A program made the translations under genes and the position numbers. DNA of 64,000 nt from Providencia rettgeri (GTDB taxonomy: Bacteria > Pseudomonadota > Gammaproteobacteria > Enterobacterales > Enterobacteriaceae): positions 2,728,001 through 2,792,000 of the forward strand of contig NZ_CP096258.1 of the NCBI RefSeq assembly GCF_023205015.1, written 5' to 3'. Below, piece after piece: positions 1 to 10,127 of this stretch (the stretch's first letter is position 1; every line of letters begins with the position of its first letter). The notes under the pieces were generated by a model. It saw only the letters and a program-made list of their open reading frames with translations. It was not told the origin of the DNA and did no database searches.

Positions 1-40
1 ATGTAGTCAACAACACTACAGCGCGAAGAATGACGAGTAC
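1..40. repeat. Possible right end of an ERIC-type repeat, truncated by the window edge
   Basis: The bases caacaac..ct..agc followed by atgacga resemble the right arm of the better ERIC copies at 9998-10124 and 12664-12786. Only one arm is present, so this is a similarity call. It lies just past the yfbU stop codon. Confidence 0.4.
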
Positions 41-534
41 TAAGCGTTGAAGATTTGAGATATCTCTACTGCTGATAAATGATACTGCCTTGGACATGCA
101 TGCCAAATCGCTAACATACGATTATATTTTTCCCACATTGGTGTTTGTGAGTTAAACCCATGCGTTCCGCTGTCAAAGTGGGTATAACGCCCTTCTGTGT
201 TGACCATAAAACGGACATAGCTCAGATAACGCGCTTCTGTTGCGGCATCAAAGCCTAAAAATTGCACACGGCGGCCATCAATGTCTTCTTTGTTAGCCAT
301 GTTGCTATAAGAGACTTGCAGCGCATGGTACATTTCCATGATATCAATAACCGTACGGCAGGTGTCTTCACTTAAATGACCAAAGTCTCTGTCTAACTCA
401 CGCATTTGTAAACCGAAACCACGTTCAATAATGGTTTGTAAGCGGCGATAACGTTCTGCATTATCGGGGTCAAGCATGGTCATCATTTTATATTGATTAG
501 ATAAGATCAAGCGTTGTGCGTTAGTCATTTCCAT
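40..534 (-). CDS. yfbU: YfbU family protein
   Basis: The 164-residue product is the same length as E. coli YfbU and near-identical over long stretches (N-terminus [18 protein letters not shown], core [14 protein letters not shown]-terminal [12 protein letters not shown]). The family is conserved in enterobacteria. Its biochemical role is not well defined; E. coli YfbU has been reported as affecting growth or viability. No signal peptide or membrane segment is visible. It is followed upstream by yfbV in the same orientation, as in E. coli, but a gap of about 140 bases suggests a separate promoter. The ATG start matches the E. coli N-terminus exactly, so the start is secure. Confidence 0.95.
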   Translation of the reverse strand: MEMTNAQRLILSNQYKMMTMLDPDNAERYRRLQTIIERGFGLQMRELDRDFGHLSEDTCRTVIDIMEMYHALQVSYSNMANKEDIDGRRVQFLGFDAATEARYLSYVRFMVNTEGRYTHFDSGTHGFNSQTPMWEKYNRMLAIWHACPRQYHLSAVEISQIFNA

Positions 535-673
535 CAGGGTTCTCCCACTAAAAAGTATGGCTTATCTTCGCATTCAACATCAATCATAGACAGTGAAAAC
601 ATCGCTTTTATTGATCTAAACACGTTTTTTGCATTACTTATTGTTAAATCTACCTTTTAATGGAAATCATTCC

Positions 674-1129
674 TTAGATATCTTCCAAAAAGGAACGGTC
701 CAACTGCTTAAACGCACGTTTTAGCAAATCAGCTAACGCCATATAATCAGGTTGCTGTTCAACCGGTGCCATGACAATACCCGCTTCGGTAAATTTATCA
801 CGGATCTCGTGAAACCAGCTCAACAAGCTCGATGGCAGAGGCGTCGCCGCACGTTTTCCTAACCACCATAAACCTTGCATTGGCAAGCTACAGGCAAACA
901 GTGCCGTAGCAATGGCGGGACCAAGTTGCCCACCTAACGCGATTTGCCATGCTAATGTGAAAATTGCAATGGGCGGCATAAAACGAATACCAAAGCGAAC
1001 CGCCTTGTTAATGCGAATTTCGGGGAAGATTGGCGACAGTTTTTTCTCCATAGGAAAAGTCTTCAGATAGTGGTTACCTAATCTAAAGCGTTTAAAAAAA
1101 CCGGGCGGTGTACTTTGCAATGTACTCAT
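674..1129 (-). CDS. yfbV: UPF0208 membrane protein YfbV
   Basis: This 151-residue inner-membrane protein has two hydrophobic segments around residues 45-85 ([16 protein letters not shown], then [19 protein letters not shown]) and a charged C-terminal tail. Length, hydrophobic pattern and the position between yfbU and ackA match YfbV (UPF0208). Its function is not firmly established; E. coli YfbV has been linked to keeping the Ter macrodomain insulated. An AGGAAA ribosome-binding site lies a few bases before the ATG. It is divergent from ackA across a gap of about 600 bases. Confidence 0.93.
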   Translation of the reverse strand: MSTLQSTPPGFFKRFRLGNHYLKTFPMEKKLSPIFPEIRINKAVRFGIRFMPPIAIFTLAWQIALGGQLGPAIATALFACSLPMQGLWWLGKRAATPLPSSLLSWFHEIRDKFTEAGIVMAPVEQQPDYMALADLLKRAFKQLDRSFLEDI

Positions 1130-1725
1130 GAAACGTTTCCTATCGACTTCTTAAAAACTGGGGCAATAATTTATAAATTGCACGATAGTAAAATGATAGC
1201 ACATTTAAGATAACGAAATTATTTCATTACATTTACCTTAAGTTAAGTCACTTTACTCAATATCAGCTATTCTAATAGCAATGTAACCCTGTGCTATAAT
1301 ACCACTTTATACGTCACTTATGATTTTAATCAATCAAAGCGCCTATTTTTAAAAAAAACGTATAAAATATAAAATAATTTTAGTAGAATCTACCGCATTT
1401 AGAATTGCTGTTGCATTTGTTACTTTTTAGCTTTATCCATCTTCAAAACAGAAGATAGACAACAGTTATATATATTGGGGTTATTGGTCGTTATTTCAAC
1501 ACTAGGTGCAAAGGTTTACTTTTATAGGCTTTTGCTGAAAAAAATAGCGTCTGTTTTATCAACTCCATAGGGATCTCACGATCTTTAACTTTTTCGCCTT
1601 TAACATGATATCAATCATGATGTTTCAGGTCATAAATACGCTAGGCTTTAGCTGTATATTTTTAATCTGAGTCTTTTCATGTTGTTTAAAAGGCTTCACA
1701 ACAACAATTAACGATAGGTATTTCC
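1130..1725. other. Long intergenic region between yfbV and ackA
   Basis: These 596 bases of AT-rich sequence lie between divergent genes. The only site I can support is an FNR-like palindrome at 1605-1618. No open frame with a convincing ribosome-binding site was found. The length fits a multi-promoter control region for the ackA-pta operon. Confidence 0.6.
1605..1618. promoter_or_regulatory. FNR-like box upstream of ackA
   Basis: ATGAT-ATCA-ATCAT fits the FNR pattern of two five-base arms (consensus TTGAT and ATCAA) around a four-base spacer, with perfectly inverted arms. It ends 107 bases before the ackA ATG. E. coli ackA-pta is known to respond to FNR and ArcA, so anaerobic control is a reasonable inference. 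Confidence 0.55.
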
Positions 1726-2928
1726 ATGTCAAGTAAGCTGGTACTGGTTCTAAACTGCGGTAGCTCCTCACTGAAATTCGCCATCATCGACCCAACTAAT
1801 GGCGATGAATTTTTATCTGGATTAGCTGAGTGCTTTAACCTCCCGGAAGCCCGTATTAAGTGGAAAATGGATGGTGCTAAGAAAGAAGCGCCTTTAGGTG
1901 CTGGTGCAGCGCATAGCGAAGCATTGGATTTCATTGTTAACACTATTCTTGCTGAAAAACCTGAGCTATCAGAGCAAATCACCTCCATCGGTCACCGTAT
2001 TGTTCATGGTGGTGAGAAATTTACCTCTTCTGTATTAATCACAGATGATGTGATTGAAGGCATCGAAGCGGCTATTCCATTCGCGCCATTGCATAACCCT
2101 GCTCATCTCATCGGTATTGAAGAAGCAAGAAAATCCTTCCCGCATCTGATCAACAAAAATGTCGCTGTCTTTGATACCGCATTCCATCAGACCATGCCGC
2201 AGGAAGCTTATCTGTATGCATTGCCATACGAATTATATTCAGAGCATAGTATCCGCCGTTATGGTGCGCACGGTACAAGCCATTACTATGTTTCCCGTGA
2301 AGCTGCGAAAAAGCTCAACAAATCGGTTGATGAGCTAAATGTTATCACTTGTCACTTAGGCAACGGTGGTTCTGTTACTGCTATTGTTAATGGTAAATGT
2401 GTAGATACGTCAATGGGCTTAACGCCATTAGAAGGTCTGGTAATGGGAACTCGTAGTGGTGATATCGACCCTGCAATTATTTTCCATTTACATGATTCTT
2501 TAGGCATGAGCGTTGATCAAATCAACAAAATGCTAACCAAAGAGTCTGGTTTATTAGGTTTAACTGGCGTAACTAGCGACTGCCGCTACGTTGAAGACAA
2601 CTACGGCACTAAAGAAGATGCCACTCGCGCAATGGATGTTTTCTGCCACCGTTTAGCAAAATACGTTGGTGCATACAGTGCACTGATGGAAGGCCGTCTT
2701 GACGCTATCATCTTCACAGGTGGTATTGGTGAAAACTCAGCGCAAGTTCGTGAAATTACTTTGAAGAAACTGGCTATCCTTGGTTTCGAATATGACCATG
2801 AACGTAACTTGGCAGCACGCTTCGGTAAAGAAGGTTTAATCACCACCGATAACAGCCGCCCTGCTCTGGTTATCGCAACCAATGAAGAGTTGGTTATCGC
2901 CCAAGATACTGCGCGTTTAACCGCATAA
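1726..2928 (+). CDS. ackA: Acetate kinase AckA
   Basis: Acetate kinase (400 residues, the family's usual length) interconverts acetyl phosphate + ADP and acetate + ATP in the cytoplasm. It makes ATP during overflow and fermentative metabolism and controls the acetyl phosphate pool. Visible family motifs are the N-terminal phosphate-binding [32 protein letters not shown], the adenosine-binding CHLGNGGS and FTGGIGENS near the C-terminus. The pta gene starts 72 bases downstream on the same strand, so the two form the classical ackA-pta operon. The long upstream region carries an FNR-like site. Confidence 0.98.
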   Translation: MSSKLVLVLNCGSSSLKFAIIDPTNGDEFLSGLAECFNLPEARIKWKMDGAKKEAPLGAGAAHSEALDFIVNTILAEKPELSEQITSIGHRIVHGGEKFTSSVLITDDVIEGIEAAIPFAPLHNPAHLIGIEEARKSFPHLINKNVAVFDTAFHQTMPQEAYLYALPYELYSEHSIRRYGAHGTSHYYVSREAAKKLNKSVDELNVITCHLGNGGSVTAIVNGKCVDTSMGLTPLEGLVMGTRSGDIDPAIIFHLHDSLGMSVDQINKMLTKESGLLGLTGVTSDCRYVEDNYGTKEDATRAMDVFCHRLAKYVGAYSALMEGRLDAIIFTGGIGENSAQVREITLKKLAILGFEYDHERNLAARFGKEGLITTDNSRPALVIATNEELVIAQDTARLTA

Positions 2929-3000
2929 GCAACTTCTACCGCCAGCAACCTGCTGGCGGTATCGTTTTGTCATTAGAGTAACCGAAATAAAGAGGTTCCC

Positions 3001-5145
3001 GTGTCCCGTACAATTATGTTAATACCTACTGGCACCAGCGTTGGCTTAACTAGCGTTAGCCTAGGTGTCGTTCGCTCAATGGAACAAAAAGGTGTTCAAT
3101 TAAGCGTTTTCAAACCTATCGCACAGCCACGCGTCTCTGGCAATAAAGACCAAACCACTGAAGTCCTGCGCTCTCATTCAAGTATTACCACCATTGTTGA
3201 GCCCCTAACAATGGAATACGTTGAATCGCTACTGACCTCTTCCAAAAAAGATGTGTTAATGGAAGAAATTGTCGCTCGCTATCATGACCACACAAAAAAT
3301 GCGGAAGTAATTTTAATTGAAGGTTTAGTGCCAACGCGTAAACATTCATTTGCTCAATCATTAAACTATGAAATTGCTAAAACATTAGGCGCAGAAATTG
3401 TTTTCGTCACTGCACCAGGCAACAGCTCAATCACGCAAATGCAAGAGCGTTTAGAGTTAGTACGCAACGAGTTTGGTGGCCAACGTAATAAAAATATTAT
3501 TGGTGTTATTATCAACAAGGTGAATGCACCTGTTGATGAGCAAGGTCGTACTCGCCCTGACCTGTCTGAAATCTTTGATGATTCAACGAAAGCGACGGTG
3601 GCTAACCTCGATACTAAGCAACTTTCTGCACTAAATCTGCCTGTTCTTGCATCCATTCCGTGGAACTTTGATTTAATTGCCACTCGTGCAATTGACATGG
3701 CAAAACACTTAGGTGCGGAAGTTGTTAACGAAGGTGAAATTAAAACTCGCCGTGTTAAATCTGTTACCTTCTGCGCACGTAGTATCCCGCACATGCTTGA
3801 GCACTTCCGCCCTGGCTCATTATTAGTGACCTCCGCAGATCGCCCTGATGTGTTAGTTTCTGCATCATTAGCAGCAATGAATGGTGTTGAAATCGGTGCG
3901 GTTCTACTAACAGGTGGCTACAACATTGATCCGCCTATTCGCCAACTGTGTGAACAAGCATTCGAAACAGGCCTACCTGTGTTTATGGTGAAAAGCAATA
4001 CATGGCAAACATCACTGAATCTGCAAAGCTTTAGCTTAGAAGTTCCTGCTGATGACCATGAACGTATTGAAAAAATCCAAAACTACGTGGCCCGTCATAT
4101 TAGTAGCGATTGGATCGAATCACTGGTTGCAGACTCTGAGCGCCCTAACCGCCTATCACCACCTGCTTTCCGTTATCAGTTAACTGAATTAGCACGTAAA
4201 GCTGGCAAACGTATCGTTCTTCCTGAAGGCGACGAGCCACGCACCGTTAAAGCTGCATCTATCTGTGCAGAACGCGGCATCGCAACTTGTGTACTGTTAG
4301 GTAACCCAGAAGATATTCGTCGCGTTGCGGCAGCACAAGGTATTGAGCTCGGTACGGGCATTGAAATTGTCGACCCAGTTAAAGTACGCGAAGAGTACGT
4401 TGCTCGCCTCGTTGAATTACGCAAGAACAAAGGAATGACCGAGGTTGTTGCTCGAGAGCAACTAGAAGATAACGTCGTATTAGGTACATTAATGCTAGAA
4501 AAAGGCGAAGTTGATGGCTTAGTTTCTGGTGCTGTTCATACGACTGCAAATACTATTCGTCCACCGCTGCAATTAATTAAAACAGCACCGGGCAGCTCAT
4601 TAGTTTCTTCCGTCTTCTTTATGCTATTGCCTGAACAAGTGTTTGTTTATGGTGACTGCGCTATCAACCCAGACCCAACTGCAGAGCAACTATCAGAAAT
4701 CGCTATCCAATCTGCTGATTCTGCAAAAGCGTTCGGTATTGACCCACGCGTTGCGATGATCTCTTATTCTACTGGTGATTCAGGTGCAGGTAGTGACGTT
4801 GAAAAAGTGCGTGAAGCAACACGTTTAGCGAAAGAAAAACGCCCAGACTTAATCATCGATGGCCCATTACAATATGATGCGGCAGTGATGGCTGACGTTG
4901 CTAAATCTAAAGCGCCTAACTCGCCAGTTGCAGGTAAAGCGACCGTATTTATCTTCCCTGACTTGAATACCGGTAATACCACTTATAAAGCAGTACAACG
5001 TTCTGCTGACTTGGTATCTATTGGTCCAATGCTGCAAGGTATGCGTAAGCCTGTCAATGACTTATCTCGTGGTGCATTAGTTGATGATATCGTTTATACG
5101 GTTGCATTAACCGCAATCCAAGCAGTACAAAACGAAAACGCATAA
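3001..5145 (+). CDS. pta: Phosphate acetyltransferase Pta
   Basis: Phosphotransacetylase interconverts acetyl-CoA + phosphate and acetyl phosphate + CoA, feeding AckA. At 714 residues it is the long enterobacterial form. Residues 1 to about 230 resemble the dethiobiotin-synthetase/CobQ-like P-loop domain ([17 protein letters not shown]), the DRTGG domain follows, and the catalytic PTA_PTB domain starts near residue 390 ([18 protein letters not shown]) and contains [17 protein letters not shown]. The start is GTG, preceded by an AGAGG ribosome-binding site. A strong intrinsic terminator follows the stop. Confidence 0.98.
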   Translation: MSRTIMLIPTGTSVGLTSVSLGVVRSMEQKGVQLSVFKPIAQPRVSGNKDQTTEVLRSHSSITTIVEPLTMEYVESLLTSSKKDVLMEEIVARYHDHTKNAEVILIEGLVPTRKHSFAQSLNYEIAKTLGAEIVFVTAPGNSSITQMQERLELVRNEFGGQRNKNIIGVIINKVNAPVDEQGRTRPDLSEIFDDSTKATVANLDTKQLSALNLPVLASIPWNFDLIATRAIDMAKHLGAEVVNEGEIKTRRVKSVTFCARSIPHMLEHFRPGSLLVTSADRPDVLVSASLAAMNGVEIGAVLLTGGYNIDPPIRQLCEQAFETGLPVFMVKSNTWQTSLNLQSFSLEVPADDHERIEKIQNYVARHISSDWIESLVADSERPNRLSPPAFRYQLTELARKAGKRIVLPEGDEPRTVKAASICAERGIATCVLLGNPEDIRRVAAAQGIELGTGIEIVDPVKVREEYVARLVELRKNKGMTEVVAREQLEDNVVLGTLMLEKGEVDGLVSGAVHTTANTIRPPLQLIKTAPGSSLVSSVFFMLLPEQVFVYGDCAINPDPTAEQLSEIAIQSADSAKAFGIDPRVAMISYSTGDSGAGSDVEKVREATRLAKEKRPDLIIDGPLQYDAAVMADVAKSKAPNSPVAGKATVFIFPDLNTGNTTYKAVQRSADLVSIGPMLQGMRKPVNDLSRGALVDDIVYTVALTAIQAVQNENA

Positions 5146-5161
5146 TTTATCTCTTTATGCT

Positions 5162-5190
5162 AAAAAGCGCTCAATAGAGCGCTTTTTTTT
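5162..5190 (+). terminator. Intrinsic terminator of ackA-pta
   Basis: An 11-base-pair stem (5162-5172 with 5177-5187, core AGCGCTC/GAGCGCT) and a four-base loop run into eight T residues, 17 bases after the pta stop codon. Confidence 0.92.
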
Positions 5191-5341
5191 ATATTTGAAA
5201 TCAATGGCACAAATAAACAAATTAATTACCATTAAAACTATCATCAAGTTTATTAGTCGCATTTTTTATTAACTATATCAAATTTACCGATGATAGCATT
5301 CGCACAAATTTTTTGTGTCACATGATAGCGATGGTAATAAT

Positions 5342-5992
5342 ATGAATCACCTAACTAAAAATCTTATAATCATAATCGGGACTTTATTCCTAGCGTCTTG
5401 CTCCAGTCGCCTTCCGTCTTCATCAGAACAATCAAATTTTTTGAGTAACTATGAGCGTTTATCTGAAGTCAAAACGCCGTCTGGCAATATAATCAAAGCA
5501 TGGCGTTCAGACCAACTAAATATAACCCAAAAGAATAAACTTATTTTTACCCCAATAAAATTTAAGCCTCTTAATGAACACAATAAAATAAATGAAAAAT
5601 TCGCAACGGTTCTACTTAATTACACGAATCAACAGGTCAAAAAAGAGTTAGAAAAGCACTTTGAATTAACTCAAACACCAGGGCCTAATACATTACAATT
5701 TTCAGGTGTCATTACCTCTGTTAGCGCAACTGCCGAAGAACTCAAACCCTATGAAGTTTTACCTGTCATGTTAGTGATAGCTGGAACCCAACTTGCGGTA
5801 GGAAGCCGAGATGCTGACACGAATATTTATTTCGAATGGAAAGTCACTGACTCACAAACTGAATTACCTTTGTATGAAGCCATTAGGAAAAACAGTGGGA
5901 ACCAATTAAGCAATACAGAGCAGGTGATTACCTTAGAAGATTTAAAGGACGCTGTTGATATTATCGCGGATGAAGTTGTTCCAAACGCATAA
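5342..5992 (+). CDS. DUF3313-type lipoprotein
   Basis: This predicted 216-residue lipoprotein has a basic N-terminus (MNHLTKN), a hydrophobic stretch and the lipobox LASC, so lipidation at about Cys20 and export across the inner membrane are expected. The body (YERLSEVKTPSG..., a central VLPVMLVIAGTQLAVG segment and the ending DAVDIIADEVV) resembles the DUF3313 lipoprotein family, whose function is unknown. The frame opens at a GTG 27 bases upstream, but the ATG at 5342 places the signal peptide correctly. It stands alone: pta is terminated before it, and a shared hairpin separates it from the convergent symporter gene. The family call is from pattern memory. Confidence 0.75.
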   Translation: MNHLTKNLIIIIGTLFLASCSSRLPSSSEQSNFLSNYERLSEVKTPSGNIIKAWRSDQLNITQKNKLIFTPIKFKPLNEHNKINEKFATVLLNYTNQQVKKELEKHFELTQTPGPNTLQFSGVITSVSATAEELKPYEVLPVMLVIAGTQLAVGSRDADTNIYFEWKVTDSQTELPLYEAIRKNSGNQLSNTEQVITLEDLKDAVDIIADEVVPNA

Positions 5993-5998
5993 TATGCC

Positions 5999-6032
5999 AT
6001 TACGGATGGTAAATTAAATTACCATCCGTAAT
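5999..6032. terminator. Bidirectional hairpin between convergent genes
   Basis: A perfect 14-base-pair stem (5999-6012 with 6019-6032, core ACGGATGGTAA) has a six-base loop. It sits 7 bases after the lipoprotein stop and 8 bases from the symporter stop. T tracts are weak, but position and stability suggest it ends transcription from both sides. Confidence 0.7.
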
Positions 6033-6040
6033 TTAATAGA

Positions 6041-7483
6041 CTATCTTTTACGCGTAAATAATGAAACTACCACTGCAACAATAATATTCAGAATAAATGC
6101 CGCAATACCGATATTCATGAAACTTAAACTTTCCCCCAACCAAGGGAACAGTTGTGCTAACGAAATTTTCTCGATATAAGTTACCGCAAGGAATAAAACC
6201 CCCGCAGAAATCCCACAAATCGCCCCTGCTGGTGTCATTGGATTTTGTTGTTTAAAGCTCATCAATAACGCAGGGAAAAACTGTGCGACAATATTTACCC
6301 CGAGTAACATAATCGCTACGAGAGTATCGTTACTGTGGAAAATAAAATACAAGCTGACTAACGCAACAACTGGCACCATAAAACGCGCATAAACACCCGA
6401 CTGGCGTTTTTCTTCACTTACACCCATCGCTTTTTGCACAACGCCGGCTAACATATTGGAGGTGGTTAGCAACAACATCGACCCTGGGACTAATGCGGTT
6501 AACATCCCTGCTGCACCGATAAAACCGACCACAATCGGTGAGAAGGTGCTTTTAGATATCTCAAACAGCGATAAATCCACCGCGGCCCCTTCAAGATGCG
6601 GAATTTGCAATATAGACGCATAACCGACAAAAAAAGCAAATAGCATAATCAAACTATAAGCTGGGATCAGAATACTATTACGTTTCAGTGATTTTTCATC
6701 CTTTGCAGTAAACACTGCGGCCATATAATGTGGCCAACAGAAATAGGCAACCACAGATAAGAATATTGTGGAAATATACCAAGGAATATTTAACCCTGTT
6801 TCGGAGAAGGTTAAAAAGCTTGGCATCGCCGTATCTATCGCTTTAAACATCTCCCCAAAACTACCGTAATAATGTAGTGGGATATAAATACCGATAAACA
6901 CCACCACAATTAAAATCATTAAATCTTTCAGGGCAGATGTCCAAGCAGAACCATGAATACCTGAAATCATCACAAACAGCGTCACAGCAATAATTCCAAT
7001 CCAGATGGCAATATCTGCAGGAATTGCGCCATAAGATGCTTGAGAAACAATAATACCTAACCCTTTGAGCTGCAAAACGAATAAAGGCACCATCGCAGCA
7101 ATAGAAATTAAGCTAATTAAGAACCCTAAACCTGGGCTTTGATATTTCTTGGTAAACAATTCAGAAATCGTTCTGACATCATTATCTTTAGCAAAGCGCC
7201 ATACTCTTGGATGTACCCAATATAAAAAGATCCCCATAAACGCATTGACTGCTAAGGTATATAGGATTGCAGGGCCTTTTCCGTAAGCCCAACCGCTCCC
7301 TCCGAGGAAGGTAAAGGTGGTATATATTTCCCCTGCACTGAGTAAAAAAACCAGCAGAGCCCCGTAGCTACGACCACCGACAGACCACCCTTCGTGATCC
7401 ATCGTTTTTCCTTTTTTAGCGCGAATAGCTAAATAAATACTAAAAAAGAAAAATGCAGTGATGATAATTAATGCGGAACTCAT
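6041..7483 (-). CDS. Sodium:solute symporter (SSS family)
   Basis: A 480-residue polytopic inner-membrane transporter with about 13 hydrophobic segments. The N-terminal pattern (MDHEGWSVGGRSYGALLVF, then FTFLGGSGWAYG) is typical of the solute:sodium symporter family that includes PanF and PutP. The substrate cannot be read from sequence. Its start codon overlaps the stop of the upstream DUF3311 gene (ATGA), and that gene follows an M24 peptidase 18 bases away, so the three form one operon. DUF3311 proteins often accompany SSS transporters. The natural inference is uptake of a small peptide or amino-acid conjugate that the peptidase hydrolyses. Confidence 0.85.
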   Translation of the reverse strand: MSSALIIITAFFFFSIYLAIRAKKGKTMDHEGWSVGGRSYGALLVFLLSAGEIYTTFTFLGGSGWAYGKGPAILYTLAVNAFMGIFLYWVHPRVWRFAKDNDVRTISELFTKKYQSPGLGFLISLISIAAMVPLFVLQLKGLGIIVSQASYGAIPADIAIWIGIIAVTLFVMISGIHGSAWTSALKDLMILIVVVFIGIYIPLHYYGSFGEMFKAIDTAMPSFLTFSETGLNIPWYISTIFLSVVAYFCWPHYMAAVFTAKDEKSLKRNSILIPAYSLIMLFAFFVGYASILQIPHLEGAAVDLSLFEISKSTFSPIVVGFIGAAGMLTALVPGSMLLLTTSNMLAGVVQKAMGVSEEKRQSGVYARFMVPVVALVSLYFIFHSNDTLVAIMLLGVNIVAQFFPALLMSFKQQNPMTPAGAICGISAGVLFLAVTYIEKISLAQLFPWLGESLSFMNIGIAAFILNIIVAVVVSLFTRKR

Positions 7484-7677
7484 GATGTTTCCTTAGTATT
7501 TTTATTATCTAATACATTGATTAGTAACATCACCAAAGCTGTAACAATCACCCATGCGACAATCCAAAACATTAAAAATGGCAAGCCCATCACAAAAGGC
7601 TCGACTTGGTTAACGAAATAAATGCCCACGGTTAATGCTAGAATTGGGAAAATAACTAAATAATGATACCACTTCAT
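7480..7677 (-). CDS. DUF3311 small membrane protein
   Basis: A 65-residue protein with two hydrophobic helices (YHYLVIFPILALTVGIYFV and PFLMFWIVAWVIVTALVMLLI) and a charged C-terminus. Length and layout fit DUF3311, a small subunit-like family usually encoded directly before SSS-family symporters. Its stop overlaps the symporter start by four bases, implying translational coupling. It probably helps assemble or stabilise the transporter, which is inference from context. It is 18 bases downstream of the M24 peptidase gene. Confidence 0.85.
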   Translation of the reverse strand: MKWYHYLVIFPILALTVGIYFVNQVEPFVMGLPFLMFWIVAWVIVTALVMLLINVLDNKNTKETS

Positions 7678-7695
7678 AGAAAATTCCTTATTCCA

Positions 7696-8931
7696 TTACC
7701 CTAAAGAAACCAATTCACGGGGTAGATGACTTAGCATTTCAACGCCATCTTCAGTGATGAGTAGCATATCTTCAATCATAATACCGCCCACACCAATCCC
7801 GTAATATGGCGTTTCTAAACTCATAACCATCCCGGCTCGAAATACTTCTGTCGTTGCAGCACTCACAAATGGGGCTTCTTCTAACCCGACAAACACCCCA
7901 TCACCATGGCCTAGGTGCCCACGGTTATAATAAGGCAATCCCGAGGAACGAATAAGTGCCATGGTTTCATTAAAAACATCACTTAATGCGACACCGGGTG
8001 CAACTCGGCTTAACATATATTGATGGCCTTTTAAAATGGTTTGATAAATAGCAGCGACTTTTTCATCCGGTTTACCAACCACAAATGTGCGTGCAATATC
8101 CGCGCCATAGCCAGCCACATCAACGCCACAGTCAAATTTAATTACATCGCCTTCTTTTGCCGGTTGGTCATCTGGGATCAATTTTGGGGAAAAATCACTG
8201 CCAACTGAAATTAAATGGAAACGGCTATAGTTCGTTTCTGGAAATTCCATCACTTTCGCTTTAAAAGCTGCAGTTAATTCTGCTGAAGTACAGCCAACTC
8301 GAATTAATTTACTCGCAGCAGCGATACCGGCTTCTGTAATTTGTGCAGACTTTCTGAGGTGAGCAATTTCCCACTCACTTTTAATCATGCGTAATTCATT
8401 AAATAGAGGTGAAGAGTCAACCAAATTTAGCCCAGGGATAACCTTATCCAGCCATACTTTCCCAGTATGGGTAATTTGGTTTAATTCAATCGCAACTGGT
8501 TTCCCATAAACGCCCGCATCTGACAGCGCCTCTTTCAGTATATTAAAAATCGTTTCTATTGGGCTATTAATTGGCCTTGCCTTCATTACTTTGCCATTTT
8601 CAGGATTGTAAGGGTCATCTACATCCACCCAAATTGGAAATGTTTTAATCTTTGCATTAGGCATTTGAAGTGATAAATTCGCCGCTTCAAATTCATTCAT
8701 AATAACCAATGATTCAATAGAAGGATCACGGAAAATAACTGCGATAGCAGAGCCGGTTTGCCTGAAAGTATACATAAAGAAGCTCGCAAAACCGGTTAAG
8801 TGATAAAAATTATCACCCACTGTTGCGATTAATGCTTCAATCCCTTCACGCTCCATAATCTCACGGGCTTTATGAGTTACGTTCTCAAGGTGTTGTTGTT
8901 TCAAAAAAGTATTCTGTTTATCAATTGTCAT
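7696..8931 (-). CDS. M24B family aminopeptidase (Xaa-Pro peptidase/creatinase-like)
   Basis: The 411-residue product carries an N-terminal creatinase-type domain (residues 1 to about 170) and a C-terminal pita-bread metallopeptidase fold. The five metal ligands are visible in order: Asp in KFDCGVDVAG, Asp in GADIARTF, His in RGHLGHGDG, Glu in MSLETPYY and Glu in GIMIEDMLL. The frame is open 39 codons further upstream, but the ATG at 8931 follows a GAGAG ribosome-binding site and gives the usual family length. It lies first in an operon with a DUF3311 protein and an SSS symporter. Substrate is unknown: Xaa-Pro peptides, or amidinohydrolase-like compounds such as creatine analogues, are both possible. 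Confidence 0.85.
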   Translation of the reverse strand: MTIDKQNTFLKQQHLENVTHKAREIMEREGIEALIATVGDNFYHLTGFASFFMYTFRQTGSAIAVIFRDPSIESLVIMNEFEAANLSLQMPNAKIKTFPIWVDVDDPYNPENGKVMKARPINSPIETIFNILKEALSDAGVYGKPVAIELNQITHTGKVWLDKVIPGLNLVDSSPLFNELRMIKSEWEIAHLRKSAQITEAGIAAASKLIRVGCTSAELTAAFKAKVMEFPETNYSRFHLISVGSDFSPKLIPDDQPAKEGDVIKFDCGVDVAGYGADIARTFVVGKPDEKVAAIYQTILKGHQYMLSRVAPGVALSDVFNETMALIRSSGLPYYNRGHLGHGDGVFVGLEEAPFVSAATTEVFRAGMVMSLETPYYGIGVGGIMIEDMLLITEDGVEMLSHLPRELVSLG

Positions 8932-9123
8932 TTTTATTCTCTCGAAGCGTCTATCTACATCACGCAATGCATCATATCGCAAACGATAAATGTTAAGATC
9001 TGTCACATTATATCTAGTGTAGAAATGAATACATCGTTTAACATGCAAGTTATTTATAACTAATAGTTATATATTAGCCTGAAATTAACTTTGCTAGAGA
9101 TTTGATTTTAGGGAAAATAAAGA

Positions 9124-9148
9124 AAAGGACTAAATAAATTAGCCCTTT
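9124..9148 (-). terminator. Probable terminator of yfcD
   Basis: The stem at 9124-9133 pairs with 9139-9148, with one mismatch and a five-base loop. On the minus strand it is followed by a T-rich stretch. It lies 20 bases past the yfcD stop. Confidence 0.5.
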
Positions 9149-9168
9149 AATCATTTAAATCTGAGTAG

Positions 9169-9711
9169 TTATGAGTTTTCAGCACAAGTGATGGTTTTTT
9201 CTAACTCATTATTACGTGTTAACCATAAAGAAAGCGCTTTAAGTGAATCTGGCGTAAATTCGTCACAACGTGCGCTGATCTCTTTCGGAGTCAACCAACT
9301 GACCTCAGCCACTTCAGTTTCTTGTAAAGCGAATGGGCCATGGCTTACACAACTAAACAACCCGCCCCATACACGACAATGCGCATCTTCAAAATAAAAA
9401 TGGCCATGTTCAGCAAAAGGAACACCTGCAATACCCAGCTCTTCTTCCGCTTCGCGCTTTGCAGAATCAAGGATATTTTCACCTTTTGTCACGACGCCTC
9501 CTGCTGTTGCATCAAGGAAACCGGGGTGAAAATCTTTAATATCTGTGCGTCGTTGAACCAGTATTTTTCCCATTCCATCATGGACAACGATGTAAGTTGC
9601 ACGATGGCGTAGGTTTTCTGCTCGCATTTGGCTACGTGTTGCCTGAGCAATCACCGTATTGTCTTCATCAACAATATCGACCCACTCAACGACTTCGGTT
9701 GGTTGTTCCAT
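9169..9711 (-). CDS. yfcD: Nudix hydrolase YfcD
   Basis: A 180-residue cytoplasmic Nudix hydrolase. The Nudix box is complete at about residues 91-113: [20 protein letters not shown] followed by ELG, fitting GX5EX7REUXEEXGU. The surrounding sequence (VLVQRR-like [23 protein letters not shown]) matches YfcD and resembles isopentenyl-diphosphate isomerase-type Nudix proteins. The physiological substrate is not established. In E. coli it lies downstream of pta and yfcC; here yfcC is absent and the M24 operon occupies the place. Confidence 0.92.
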   Translation of the reverse strand: MEQPTEVVEWVDIVDEDNTVIAQATRSQMRAENLRHRATYIVVHDGMGKILVQRRTDIKDFHPGFLDATAGGVVTKGENILDSAKREAEEELGIAGVPFAEHGHFYFEDAHCRVWGGLFSCVSHGPFALQETEVAEVSWLTPKEISARCDEFTPDSLKALSLWLTRNNELEKTITCAENS

Positions 9712-9958
9712 CCTGTAAACCTTTTATTTTTAAGCTAAAACTGCTTATATCATTAGACTGATTATTATTGTGCGCCAAACAATAATAATCTGCATTGATC
9801 CACAACTATAGAAACGATCCTAGCTGAATTTGTGATGGGTTGCCATCATAAAAAAGCACTTCTTTCTTTATTACAATGCTAATGAGAGCCAGTTTCTTTA
9901 AGGTACTCCAAGCAAATCATACAAATTGTGTTCACAAATGCTATAGTTAAATCATAAC

Positions 9959-9999
9959 TAAGCAACAACGCTGCGGTTTGAGTATATTGACAAGGGGTA
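9959..9999. repeat. Truncated ERIC element (right arm only)
   Basis: The bases caacaacgctgcggtttgag followed by a ttgac-aaggggta end repeat almost exactly the right arm of the full copy beside it. The terminal GGGGTA merges with the TATCCCC start of the next copy, so the two are nested head to tail. Confidence 0.75.
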
Positions 10000-10124
10000 T
10001 CCCCTAAATAGTTCAAATTGCAGCTAGGCGCTAAGAGATGGCATCCTTAGGAGCATACACAAGTATGTGACTAAGGTGACAGAACGTAAGCAACAACGCT
10101 GCGGTTTGAAATATGACGGGGATA
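9998..10124. repeat. ERIC (IRU) element, full length
   Basis: The element is 127 bases, the canonical ERIC length, with 27-base imperfect terminal inverted repeats (9998-10024 with 10098-10124, 21 of 27 matching, ends TATCCCC/GGGGATA). The ERIC core hairpin is present: CCTTAG-GAG-CATAC-ACAA-GTATG-TGA-CTAAGG at 10045-10076, matching the known core pattern CCCCAG-GAG-CTTAC...GTAAG-TGA-CTGGGG. It abuts yfcH and supplies the GGGG run just before its start codon. Confidence 0.85.
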
Positions 10125-10127
10125 GCG

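Larger units (their letters stand above)
9712..10127. other. yfcD-yfcH intergenic region with ERIC repeats
   Basis: About 415 bases between divergent genes. The right half is made of an ERIC right arm (about 9959-9999) followed by a full ERIC element (9998-10124). The left 245 bases are AT-rich and I see no gene in them. Confidence 0.7.
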
